From Lachnospiraceae bacterium (GTDB lineage: Bacteria; Bacillota; Clostridia; Lachnospirales; Lachnospiraceae), in assembly GCA_900770225.1 (NCBI GenBank), contig CAAGJU010000279.1:1-36068 (forward strand): DNA of 36,068 nucleotides. Reading direction: 5' to 3'. The notes beneath the pieces were generated by a model, which saw only the letters and a program-made list of their open reading frames with translations, had not been told where the DNA came from and did not search any database. Positions 21,437 through 29,678 of this stretch are shown here, piece after piece (the stretch's first letter is position 1; each line of letters starts with the position of its first letter). The translations under genes and the position numbers were made by a program.

Positions 21437-24226
21437 ATGTTTCGACATGCAGGCCCGAAGGCCCAGAACAAAAATACGGAAGCTGATTCGGAATGGTCAG
21501 ACCGGCGGGTGCGCCACGTCGGCAGCCGCAGTGCGGCAGATGATTTTCTTGAAAACCCGCACTATCCGGTCTCCACAAAGCGCAGTCGAAAGCTTTTCAT
21601 TATTCTTCTCTGTATCATCACGCTTTCTGCCGCAACGGTTCTGTCCGCTGTTTCCGCTACAAGAAACCGTGTGACCCGGCAGGATGACGCCTCGCAGATG
21701 GCAGATCTCTATGCATCCGAACTGGGTAACTCCATCAGTAATTTAGGGTGGATGGGTTCTTTTTTCGGCAATGTCATGCAGCAGGTATCCGCTTCCGACA
21801 ATTCCGATGATCTGAACGATCTCGCCGAATCTCTGATCTCTCCGGGAACTGATCTCAGCAGCATGGGCATCTATTCTGAAGGAAAGATCCTCTACGTGTA
21901 TTCCGTCGATCAGATGAGCCGTGCCGATTTTAAGGACTTCATGGACGATATCGATGCCAGAGCTCTGATGGAAAAGGCTGCCAGGAAAAATTCAGCCGTT
22001 CTCAGTGACATCGTCAGCTGGAACAATAGTCAGTATTTTACCATGTGCGTACCCGTCAATGACCCGAAGGATCCCAAAGCCTACTATGGCTATGCCCTGC
22101 TCCTCATCTCTTACCCCGACTTCATGAAGACAGGCAGTCTCGGTCTGATCAGGAGTTCCGGTTACGATATCACCATAGCGGCCGGTACCGTCAATCAGCA
22201 GGAAGTAATATACGCAACAACTACGAATGCATCCCTGTCGGACCCCGTCGAGAAGGCTTTCCGGCTCTGCGACATCAACTGCCGCATCAACATTGCGCCG
22301 CGCGGGGGATGGCTCACAGGGACAGCTGTATTTTTCAGTCTCATCCTGCCTTACCTCATCAGCATCATCATTATTTTTCTCGGTCTGTTCTTCCTCCGTA
22401 TCCGCTCTGAGCGTGAGACGGCCGAATACTATGCCATGTACGACTCCCTTACGCGCGTGCAGAACCGGCAGGCGCTGCGGAAAAATTTCGGCCGTCTGGC
22501 CTCACAGCCGGGCACGCTCTTTGTCATGCTCATTGATCTGGACAATTTCAAATCGGTCAATGATATTCACGGCCACGCCAGCGGCGATACCTGCCTCAAC
22601 AATGTCGGACAGGCTCTCCGCCGTGTATTCCCGCCGGAAAGCTGTTTCCGGTACGGCGGTGATGAATTTCTGCTGATCACCACGGAAAAAAGCAAAGAGG
22701 ATTTTGACCGTAAAGTCGCTGAAATGATGGACGTCTATCAGTCGCTGGCCAATGACGCCGGCCTCTCGACGACGCTCAGCGCCGGCTATGTATACGGTTC
22801 CTGCCGCGACATGAATGACCTGCGGAAGATGATGTATCAGGCGGACGTAAACCTCTATGAGATCAAGAAGAGCTTCAAGGGCAATGTTCGCGGGCGCGCT
22901 TTTGATCCGGACGCTGAATATCAGGATTTCGAGCAGGAAAGTGACCGTGAGCGCAAAACAAGGAAATACATCGCCGATACGTTCCGGACGGCGCTGAAAA
23001 ATAAATGGATCAGCGTCGTATATCAGCCGATCATCCGCTCCCTGACCGGACGCCTGGCCTATGTGGAGGCCCTTGCCCGCTGGAATGACCCGGAGAAGGG
23101 CTTTATCACACCGGACACGTTCATTCCCGTGCTGGAGCAGTCATCTTTCATCTCCGATCTCGACCTGTACGTCATTGAGGTAGTGTGCCGCGACTTTCGA
23201 CGTGAAGCGGAAAATCATTATCCGGCGATCTCCACCTCGATCAACCTCGCTTACAACGATCTGCGCGATCCTTCCTTTATCGGAAAAATTATCGAAATTG
23301 CCGACAGATACCAGGTGCCGCATTACAACCTCTGCTTCGAGGTGAAGGAAGTGCCTGAGAGCTCGGGAGATATCCTCCGTCAGCGCATGCACGAGCTGCG
23401 GAACAACGGATTCCGCGTATGGCTGGATGACTTCGGATCGAATTACAGCTCGCTGAAGGGTCTGCAGCTTGCCCAGGTCGACCTTGTAAAACTCGATATC
23501 CGTTTCCTCGACAACCTGCCCGGCTACGCCGACGACAGGCAGCATATTGAAGCCATAATCAGCATGCTGAAGCAGATCGGCGTACAGGTGCTGTCAGAGC
23601 GCGTGGAAAACGACTACGAAAAAGAAATTCTTGTTTCCTCCGGCTGCGGTCTGCTGCAGGGGTACTGCTGCGCACGACCGATCAGTGAGGACATGCTGAT
23701 CACGGAATGGCTTTCCAGACCGAAGCGCGTGGAGAATCCTGAAAGTCACAGATATTATTCCGATATTAACCTCACGGACATCCTGCAGCCGAAATTCAAC
23801 ACGCAGGACGACCCGGAATTCCCCAGCGATGAAGCCCTCGCCATGGCGATCATGGAGGTGCGTGATGACAATACCTATCGTCTGATCTCTGAAAACGATT
23901 CTTTCCGTGCCTTCCGTGTCCATACACATGAGAGAGTCAGCAGGATGCTCGCAAATACAGAAGATATATGGAAAAAAGACTTCACGGAACGTCTTCTCCG
24001 TATTCAGACGATCTGCTGCGCTCACCCGGATACCTGGCAGAATATGGACTATATCACCAGCGCCGGTGATTACTGCATCGCGCGGCTGCGCTACCTTTCA
24101 TCAGATCCCTCAGCAGGCGTGACTGCACTGTCGTTTGTCGTCATCGATCTGCGGATGTTCTCCCAGTCAGGAAGCCGTCTGGCCGATCTGCCGCCGGACG
24201 CCGCAGGAAAGCTGGGTGTGATATGA
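21437..24226 (+). CDS. Membrane GGDEF-EAL cyclic-di-GMP protein
   Basis: A 929-residue sensor that may both make and degrade c-di-GMP. Two transmembrane helices (about 52-72 and 293-316) flank an extracytoplasmic sensory region that I cannot assign beyond a Cache-like length. The GGDEF domain keeps its active motif (RYGGDEF, 407-411). The EAL domain keeps EAL (544-546), the Asn in STSINLAYND, FEVKE, DDFGSNYSSL (664 onward), VDLVKLD and LLQGY; the loop motif reads SERVEN rather than EGVE. Both activities therefore look possible. About 170 further residues follow the EAL domain and may be a PAS-like domain. AGAAAGG precedes the ATG; the TTG just before it is less likely. It converges on the response-regulator gene. 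Confidence 0.9.
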   Translation: MFRHAGPKAQNKNTEADSEWSDRRVRHVGSRSAADDFLENPHYPVSTKRSRKLFIILLCIITLSAATVLSAVSATRNRVTRQDDASQMADLYASELGNSISNLGWMGSFFGNVMQQVSASDNSDDLNDLAESLISPGTDLSSMGIYSEGKILYVYSVDQMSRADFKDFMDDIDARALMEKAARKNSAVLSDIVSWNNSQYFTMCVPVNDPKDPKAYYGYALLLISYPDFMKTGSLGLIRSSGYDITIAAGTVNQQEVIYATTTNASLSDPVEKAFRLCDINCRINIAPRGGWLTGTAVFFSLILPYLISIIIIFLGLFFLRIRSERETAEYYAMYDSLTRVQNRQALRKNFGRLASQPGTLFVMLIDLDNFKSVNDIHGHASGDTCLNNVGQALRRVFPPESCFRYGGDEFLLITTEKSKEDFDRKVAEMMDVYQSLANDAGLSTTLSAGYVYGSCRDMNDLRKMMYQADVNLYEIKKSFKGNVRGRAFDPDAEYQDFEQESDRERKTRKYIADTFRTALKNKWISVVYQPIIRSLTGRLAYVEALARWNDPEKGFITPDTFIPVLEQSSFISDLDLYVIEVVCRDFRREAENHYPAISTSINLAYNDLRDPSFIGKIIEIADRYQVPHYNLCFEVKEVPESSGDILRQRMHELRNNGFRVWLDDFGSNYSSLKGLQLAQVDLVKLDIRFLDNLPGYADDRQHIEAIISMLKQIGVQVLSERVENDYEKEILVSSGCGLLQGYCCARPISEDMLITEWLSRPKRVENPESHRYYSDINLTDILQPKFNTQDDPEFPSDEALAMAIMEVRDDNTYRLISENDSFRAFRVHTHERVSRMLANTEDIWKKDFTERLLRIQTICCAHPDTWQNMDYITSAGDYCIARLRYLSSDPSAGVTALSFVVIDLRMFSQSGSRLADLPPDAAGKLGVI

Positions 24227-24339
24227 GCAACCGACTTGGCAAATGATACTGCCGTACTGTATAAATCCCGATTACGCATACATTTATTTGTGCATGTTTT
24301 TCATGTTCAAAAACCGCCTTCGTGTCGGCAGCTTAATTC

Positions 24340-24383
24340 AAAAAACGCTTCCGCAGTGATCTGCTCACCGCGGAAGCGTTTTT
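24340..24383. terminator. Bidirectional intrinsic terminator
   Basis: AAAAAACGCTTCCGC (24340-24354) pairs with GCGGAAGCGTTTTT (24370-24383). A-run and T-run flanks serve both the GGDEF-EAL gene and the converging response-regulator gene. Confidence 0.88.
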
Positions 24384-24388
24384 CTTAT

Positions 24389-25468
24389 TTACAGCGGAAA
24401 TGTCCGGATCTCATAGGTGACGTCGCACGGCAAATCCTGCAGCTTCCATGTGTGCATGATCCTGTCGGCGACCATGCGGCCATCCTTCTGATAACAGTCC
24501 GTGAACATGGCCAGCAGCTGTCCCGCCGAATAGCGCACCGTCACATCACAACGGCGCAGGCTCTGGTTTACGATCTGAGAGAACTCCGTCATAGCCGCTT
24601 CGAACTCCACAGATTTTTTCTGCATGCCTTCCCTCGGATACATGGTAAAAAGCACAATCTGCGCCGTCACATCCTTCCGCTCACGCTGTCTCTGCATCAG
24701 GCGGTACATCACGCAGAACTCCGAGAACGAAACCTCGCAGGCGCCAAATGCATTGTCCTCATCGCGCATGTACGTCTCAATACCGGCCAGATCTCCGGGC
24801 GTATCCGGAAGGCTGTTTATATCCTTCTTTTCATCCTCTGCAGAGAAAAGCCGGCTGATGCTCTTTTCAACGTTGGTTCTCTTCTCTCCGCTGATATCCG
24901 GCTTTTTCTGCACGTCCTGCTGCAGATTTTTCCATGTGTCCTCCGCATTCAGGATCCGTTCCACCTTCTCCTGCAGATCCTCCTCAGAGAAAGGCTTGCG
25001 GATATAAAAATCGCGGAATCCAAGCGCCAGGCTGCGGCTCTCCGCTGACGTCGACTTCTTCGAGATGAGGAAGACCACAGGAATCATATAGGCATCAGCC
25101 TCAGCGAGTCTGTCGAGAAAAGCACCGCCGTCGAGCCCGGCCATGTCGAGATCAGCGATGATCATATTCGGGCGGTATTTTCTGACCGCATCCACGGTTT
25201 CCTCCACCGAAAATCCGCACATCATCTGGTAATTGCTGCCCAGCGCATGCGTAATGATCATCCGGATCATCCGGTTATCCTCTGCTACCAGCAGCCTCCG
25301 CATCCCCGGAATTCCGAAAGCGTCCTCCGATGTGCCGGCTGACGTCACCGGTGCTCCCGTATCCATTGCCTGCGGGTTCCTGTCTTCACTCCTGCCTGCC
25401 AGTTCCACGATCTGTCCTCCCGTCATTTTGTCAGACAAAATAATATTTTTCCTCTTTTTTATCGGCAT
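24389..25468 (-). CDS. Response regulator with degenerate GGDEF-like output
   Basis: A receiver domain followed by a diguanylate-cyclase-like output. The receiver has the acidic pair E63/D64 (VAEDN), phosphoacceptor D106 (IIADLDMAGLDG), the Ser in FLISKKS and the Lys in IRKPF. The C-terminal part reads FSEFCVMYRLMQR and SLRRCDVTVRYSAGQLLAMFTD, which lines up with the LRRSDxxxRYGGDEFxxL signature but has SAGQL in place of GGDEF; it should not make c-di-GMP. It might bind nucleotide or act as a protein switch. The first ATG has no binding site; AAGAGGA a few codons in could serve a TTG near 25438 or the ATG at 25426, so the start is uncertain. The convergent neighbour is an active-looking GGDEF-EAL protein. 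Confidence 0.75.
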   Translation of the reverse strand: MPIKKRKNIILSDKMTGGQIVELAGRSEDRNPQAMDTGAPVTSAGTSEDAFGIPGMRRLLVAEDNRMIRMIITHALGSNYQMMCGFSVEETVDAVRKYRPNMIIADLDMAGLDGGAFLDRLAEADAYMIPVVFLISKKSTSAESRSLALGFRDFYIRKPFSEEDLQEKVERILNAEDTWKNLQQDVQKKPDISGEKRTNVEKSISRLFSAEDEKKDINSLPDTPGDLAGIETYMRDEDNAFGACEVSFSEFCVMYRLMQRQRERKDVTAQIVLFTMYPREGMQKKSVEFEAAMTEFSQIVNQSLRRCDVTVRYSAGQLLAMFTDCYQKDGRMVADRIMHTWKLQDLPCDVTYEIRTFPL

Positions 25469-25936
25469 GTTGTATACTGTTCATAAACGACATCCCGTTA
25501 CATGTATGATACCAGAACGAAGAGCTTTCTTCCATGACAACCGTACTGACGAATTGCAGGTCAGGCACCAGAGAACACATGGAGACTCCAAGCCGAGACC
25601 TCCGCAGGCGTCGGTGGTTAATGAGTCCGAGCGTAGCGAAGGACGAATTTACGCGAGCAGTGAGCCACATCCACACACGGAGTGTGTGAGTGGGGCGAAC
25701 GCCGCGACAGTGTGAAAAACCAGCTGGCTGGTTTCTCACACTTATCACCGCTACGCCGAGGACAAGCGAGAGCGTGTCGAGGCTGGAAGTCTCCATGTGT
25801 GACAGTGGCAATAACGCTCGAACTGCAATGCTGATGCTTATATTTCGATGAGATGTGTCGTTATAATTATTAGTAAGATGGCGTTCGGATGAGTTTTCTG
25901 CTCACGTAAAAAATATACAGAGAGGCAGTTAATATT
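25469..25936. other. Intergenic region with palindromic element copy D
   Basis: A 468-base region between divergent genes. It holds the enlarged element copy D (25575-25800) and a TATAAT at 25862-25867 that could be the -10 of the PocR gene. No protein gene is supported. Confidence 0.5.
25575..25800 (+). repeat. Palindromic element copy D, with internal insertion
   Basis: Same family as copies A-C, but about 226 nt because an extra segment (about 25655-25740) lies in the core. Outer arms CACATGGAGACT and AGTCTCCATGTG still pair. It keeps GTCC/GGAC around GCGTAGC (25631-25637, GNA triloop) and the GNRA loop GAGA (25768-25771). The insertion itself contains CACACAC-GGA-GTGTGTG and AACCAGCTGGCTGGTT hairpins. 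Confidence 0.78.
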
Positions 25937-26722
25937 ATGAAAATTCAGGATTTCTGCAACATGGAAAAATTCGAGTCGATCATGAGCAGCTGGGCTGACT
26001 CGACCGGTCTCGCCTGCGTAGCTGTCGGTGAAGATGGCAAATACATCTCCAAGCAGTATAACTTCACGGATTTCTGCATGAACAAGACACGTGGAACGGA
26101 AGAAGGCCGCCGTCGCTGCGAGCGCTGTGACGCGACGGGAAAAGGCATTTACGAATGTCATGCCGGCCTCGTTGATTTTGCCATTGATCTCACGATCGAC
26201 GATCATAAATACGGCGCGATCATCGGAGGCCAGGTCATGCCTGAAAATCCGGACGAGCAGAAATTCCGCAAAACAGCCGTTGAGATCGGCGCAGATCCCG
26301 ACGAGTATATTCAGGCGCTGCACAAAGTGAATGTCCGCAGCAAAAAGGTCATTGATGCATCTGCCCATCTGCTCGGTGAAGTCCTGAACAATTTTATCTA
26401 CTCCGAGTATTATAAATACAAGGTAGATCATCAGGTCAACAACCTGACGGAAGGCATCGAAAAGACCAATAAGCTGGTACGCCAGATCATTTCCTGCACG
26501 GGAACACTGCAGAATCTTCAGAAGCGCCAGAAGATCGTAGCGATCAACGCCAGCATTGAGGCAGCCCGCGTCGGCGAGGCCGGCAAGGGATTCGCTGTCG
26601 TTGCAGAAGAGGTCGAGAAGCTCTCCGAGAGCAGTTCGGAAGCCAATACGACCATCGAGAAGATCGTCAATGAAATCAAGGATACCGTGGAGACACTCAG
26701 TATCACTGATGCAGAATCATAA
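25937..26722 (+). CDS. Soluble PocR-domain minimal chemoreceptor
   Basis: A 261-residue cytoplasmic protein joining a PocR ligand-binding domain to a very short chemoreceptor signalling tip. The first 160 residues have the PocR cysteine pattern: C47, C61-x-x-C64 and C74 (GIYECHAGLVDFA), and GAIIGGQVMP. After a helical linker, residues about 197-232 match the MCP tip (KIVAINASIEAARVGEAGKGFAVVAEEVEKLSESS, read in parts). There is no transmembrane segment, HAMP or methylation region, and only some 30 residues follow the tip, so the hairpin is much shorter than in typical receptors. It probably senses an internal ligand, possibly a small diol or metabolite, and docks on CheA/CheW. Confidence 0.85.
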   Translation: MKIQDFCNMEKFESIMSSWADSTGLACVAVGEDGKYISKQYNFTDFCMNKTRGTEEGRRRCERCDATGKGIYECHAGLVDFAIDLTIDDHKYGAIIGGQVMPENPDEQKFRKTAVEIGADPDEYIQALHKVNVRSKKVIDASAHLLGEVLNNFIYSEYYKYKVDHQVNNLTEGIEKTNKLVRQIISCTGTLQNLQKRQKIVAINASIEAARVGEAGKGFAVVAEEVEKLSESSSEANTTIEKIVNEIKDTVETLSITDAES

Positions 26723-26826
26723 AATATTCGCGTAAATTATAGTTTATGCGCCAGCCGGACTGCCGCATATGGTGTGAAGGAACACGCCTGCAGCATCCGG
26801 ACAATTCCCGAAAGGAGGTAGCAGGG

Positions 26827-27603
26827 ATGGCCATAGAAAGTATTTATAATGTCGGCAGCGCTTTCAATGATGCACGCAAAGTCACCGGTTCAGATACTGA
26901 AGACCGGATCCGTTATATTCGCAATCTGCAGAGCATGCTGCAGACTTCCGATGCAGAACAGGTGAAACGTGCGCAGAGTTCGGAGACATCCGCAGCGAGT
27001 GCCGCAACCAATGTCACCAAGAGTATTTCCAACCAGGCACTGACGATCAATGCTGATGGAGCATCTGATCAAAGAACGGCTGTGGAGGAGGCAGAATCCC
27101 TTGATTCTTCACTGTTCGTCACGGAGGACGGCGTCGTGAGCCGCTTTATCGGTGATGAAAACAGTTTCTCATCCACCCGCGATCTCGCTGTTTTTATTGA
27201 ACAGTCTGTCGCCGATCAGGCGGCAAAAGATCCCGCCTATGCCTCAGATATCGTCGCTGACGTGACGGAGACAGCCCAGCAGTTTGCCAACATTAAGGAG
27301 GCCACATCCGGCACGGATCTGACGCTCCAGGCACAGGGAATGCTGATTGCCAACGACAAGACATCCTTCTTTGCCGTACTGCAGGATATCCGCAATGCCG
27401 AGACCAGCAATACCGTCGATATCCCACCGAAGACACTCAGTGAGATCGTCATGGGTGCCACCAACGGACACGACGGTTATCCAATCTTCATGGGTGGCAC
27501 CGTGGGCGGTCTTATGAAGAGAATCTCCTCTTACATGAGAGCGCACGGGTGGAGCGTTCCGCCGGAAATCGACAGTTTCAACAGCATCAATACAAAGGCG
27601 TAA
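26827..27603 (+). CDS. Protein of unknown function in motility region
   Basis: A 258-residue soluble protein, MAIESIYNVGSAFNDARKV at its start, that I do not recognise. There is no signal peptide or transmembrane segment. The first 100 residues are rich in Ala, Ser and Gln and likely helical; the C-terminal half has the pattern FMGGTVGGLMKRISSYMRAHGW. AAAGGAGGT precedes the ATG at 7 nt, a very strong binding site. It follows the PocR chemoreceptor by about 104 nt on the same strand and ends in a bidirectional terminator, so the two may be one transcript. A link to flagellar or chemotaxis function is suggested only by position. Confidence 0.7.
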   Translation: MAIESIYNVGSAFNDARKVTGSDTEDRIRYIRNLQSMLQTSDAEQVKRAQSSETSAASAATNVTKSISNQALTINADGASDQRTAVEEAESLDSSLFVTEDGVVSRFIGDENSFSSTRDLAVFIEQSVADQAAKDPAYASDIVADVTETAQQFANIKEATSGTDLTLQAQGMLIANDKTSFFAVLQDIRNAETSNTVDIPPKTLSEIVMGATNGHDGYPIFMGGTVGGLMKRISSYMRAHGWSVPPEIDSFNSINTKA

Positions 27604-27637
27604 AAAAATCCCGCACCGTCCGGTGCGGGATTTTTTT
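27602..27637. terminator. Bidirectional intrinsic terminator
   Basis: AATCCCGCACCG and CGGTGCGGGATT form a perfect stem with a 2-base loop, with seven-base A and T runs outside. It separates the plus-strand unknown gene from the convergent SH3-like gene. Confidence 0.9.
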
Positions 27638-27643
27638 ATCTTA

Positions 27644-28648
27644 TCATTTCTTCTTGCCCATCTTATCGGCCGCCGCCTGCTTCACAGGCTTTGACCTGGA
27701 CATCTTACGGCCCTTCTTGGCCTTGTCTCTTCCGCCTGCCTTTGCATTGTCTGCACCCTCAGCAGAAGCTTCTTCCTCCGCTTCATCAGCGCCTGCGCTG
27801 CCTTTCTTTTTCTTCTTCAGAAGTAGTACGAGAACGACTGCCACGGCCGCTACGGCGCCTATGCCGCCGAACAGCACGAGCTTGGGAAGCTTCAGAGGCC
27901 CAACGGCGATCACGCCGGCGTCCAGAGAACCCGAAGAGGAACGCACGGATTCCGATCCGGAATTTGCCTTCACACTCTCCACTGCCGATCCGGATGACAC
28001 CGATTCCGAAAGCGTCTTCACAGACTCTGACGCGGAACCGGAGCTCACGGATTCCGCGGAAGACGATGAAGAAGATGCAGATGACGCCGTATTATCGCCG
28101 ACGCCCAGCACCCCGCCTTCTACCGGATTTCCGTTTTCATCCACTGTCTGAAAATACTGTTCCAGCTGCTGCTCTCTCGCCTTAACGGAAGCTTCTGCCA
28201 CGGCATTGGGATCCTCTTTGACGATCAGCGAATCCTTATCGACCGTCACCGCCTGCTGGAGCAGGATATATCCCTCTGCCACATCCGAATAATTCGTAAA
28301 TCCCCAGATGCCGCCGTTTCCGTCATCGGCCTGTCCTGTGATGTGCAGAACCGTGCCATCCGGAATATTTTCGGTCAGTACGGAAGACGAGTTCGTCGTC
28401 GGCTGCTTGCGCAGCACAGCGCCCGTACCGTCCTTCGACTGCACCTTAATATAATAATCATACACAGGCGATGTGTACGAAGAAGAACTCGTCGTATCAT
28501 CCGCCCGGACAACACTCACTGAAGGAAGAACCTGCGATGCCTCGGAAGTTCCCGGCGCTCCGAAAAGAAAAACGGCGGTCAGGGCGACCGCCGTCATTTT
28601 CCGGATCAGTGGGTGAATACAGATCTTTCTGGCTGTATTTTCACTCAT
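27644..28648 (-). CDS. Secreted SH3-like protein with C-terminal membrane anchor
   Basis: A 334-residue cell-surface protein. It begins with a signal peptide (MTAVALTAVFLFGAPGTSEA region, about residues 18-38), then a bacterial SH3-like domain (about 64-140) containing GAVLRKQPTTNSSSVLTENI and GTVLHITG. A long Ser/Glu/Val low-complexity stretch follows, then a transmembrane helix (about 262-282, ending LVLLLKKKKKG) and a charged Lys/Ala tail. SH3-like domains often bind peptidoglycan. No LPxTG motif is seen, so anchoring is by the helix. GAGGA lies 9 nt before the ATG. It starts 15 nt after the stop of the gene upstream, so the two are cotranscribed. Confidence 0.72.
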   Translation of the reverse strand: MSENTARKICIHPLIRKMTAVALTAVFLFGAPGTSEASQVLPSVSVVRADDTTSSSSYTSPVYDYYIKVQSKDGTGAVLRKQPTTNSSSVLTENIPDGTVLHITGQADDGNGGIWGFTNYSDVAEGYILLQQAVTVDKDSLIVKEDPNAVAEASVKAREQQLEQYFQTVDENGNPVEGGVLGVGDNTASSASSSSSSAESVSSGSASESVKTLSESVSSGSAVESVKANSGSESVRSSSGSLDAGVIAVGPLKLPKLVLFGGIGAVAAVAVVLVLLLKKKKKGSAGADEAEEEASAEGADNAKAGGRDKAKKGRKMSRSKPVKQAAADKMGKKK

Positions 28649-28663
28649 AAGTCTATATCCTCA

Positions 28664-29461
28664 TCATCCTGCCTGTACAGTCGCATTATCTCTGGAACTG
28701 AAATAATTATCAAACAGCTTGTTTGTCGCATCCTTCGTCTGGTAGCTGATATCCGGCAGCTTACTGCCCCACGCATCCTCTGCGTCTTCGAACCCCTTCT
28801 GAATGGCCGACTGCAACGTCTGCATCAGTTCCGAATCATCCCCTGCAAGGGAGGAAGCAAAATCAAAAAGCCTCTGCGAAGTCCTGGTCACACCGTAGTA
28901 ACCATCCTCGCTCACAGCATCCTGGGCCTCCGTCTTTGTCTGCAGATCGACGGTATAATTGCCGCTTGCGAGAAAATGCCACACACCGCTTGAATCGACC
29001 GATGGCATCGCATTTGCATTTTCGAACTCGCTGGCCTGATGGCCGAGCGACCTCGTGATCATGCTGACGAACTGTGCTTTTCTGGATTCCTGATCCGCTT
29101 CCAGCTGCTGTACCAGACTGGTGCGCTCTTCCGCGCTCATTCCTGCGACATTCGACTGCGCCTCCACATTTGCCTGCGCAGCGTCCGAAATATCCTGGCT
29201 GAGAAGATGGCGCCCGGAGCCCTGATAATATCCGGACTTTGCTCCCCGGCCTCCGTCAGCATCCGATCTGTCGGATGAATCCACAAATTCTCTGGTGCTT
29301 ACATACGTATCTTTGTTTGATGCCGCCTGACTGAGCAATTTGGAAAAGTTTTCAGACTTACCGGTCTTTTCTGCCTTACTTTCATGTCCGGCATCTTTAA
29401 CCTTATTTACACTGGCATTGTAACTTCCGCCTGCCAGGTAACCGGCAACCCCTAACGACAT
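28664..29461 (-). CDS. Conserved-looking protein of unknown function, motility context
   Basis: A 265-residue soluble protein. The N-terminal half is polar and Ser/Lys-rich; the C-terminal half is a compact domain with the pattern EDGYYGVTRTSQRLFDFA, then GDDSELMQTLQSAIQKGF, and WGSKLPDISYQTKDA. I recall similar sequences near motility genes in Firmicutes but cannot name the family with confidence. No signal peptide or membrane segment. I chose the ATG after CAGGAGGACAAGG; an upstream ATG would extend it by 25 residues without a good site. It lies between a chemoreceptor gene upstream and the SH3-like gene downstream on the minus strand. Confidence 0.68.
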   Translation of the reverse strand: MSLGVAGYLAGGSYNASVNKVKDAGHESKAEKTGKSENFSKLLSQAASNKDTYVSTREFVDSSDRSDADGGRGAKSGYYQGSGRHLLSQDISDAAQANVEAQSNVAGMSAEERTSLVQQLEADQESRKAQFVSMITRSLGHQASEFENANAMPSVDSSGVWHFLASGNYTVDLQTKTEAQDAVSEDGYYGVTRTSQRLFDFASSLAGDDSELMQTLQSAIQKGFEDAEDAWGSKLPDISYQTKDATNKLFDNYFSSRDNATVQAG

Positions 29462-29678
29462 ATCCTTGTCCTCCTGGTCACTGCTTTTGTTGCCTGCGGG
29501 CGCCTTCCATGGCCCCCGTGGAAAAGCTGCTGTCATCTGTATCCGCTGCAGACCGGCATCCGTGCCTGCATCTGTGCCTCTTACAGATCGTCATCTCTTC
29601 CTGTTGCGACAGTTGTGTAAATAAATCTGCCGCTCTTCATCTTACCTCAGGTTCCCTCACCTGTAAAGCCGGAATGCT

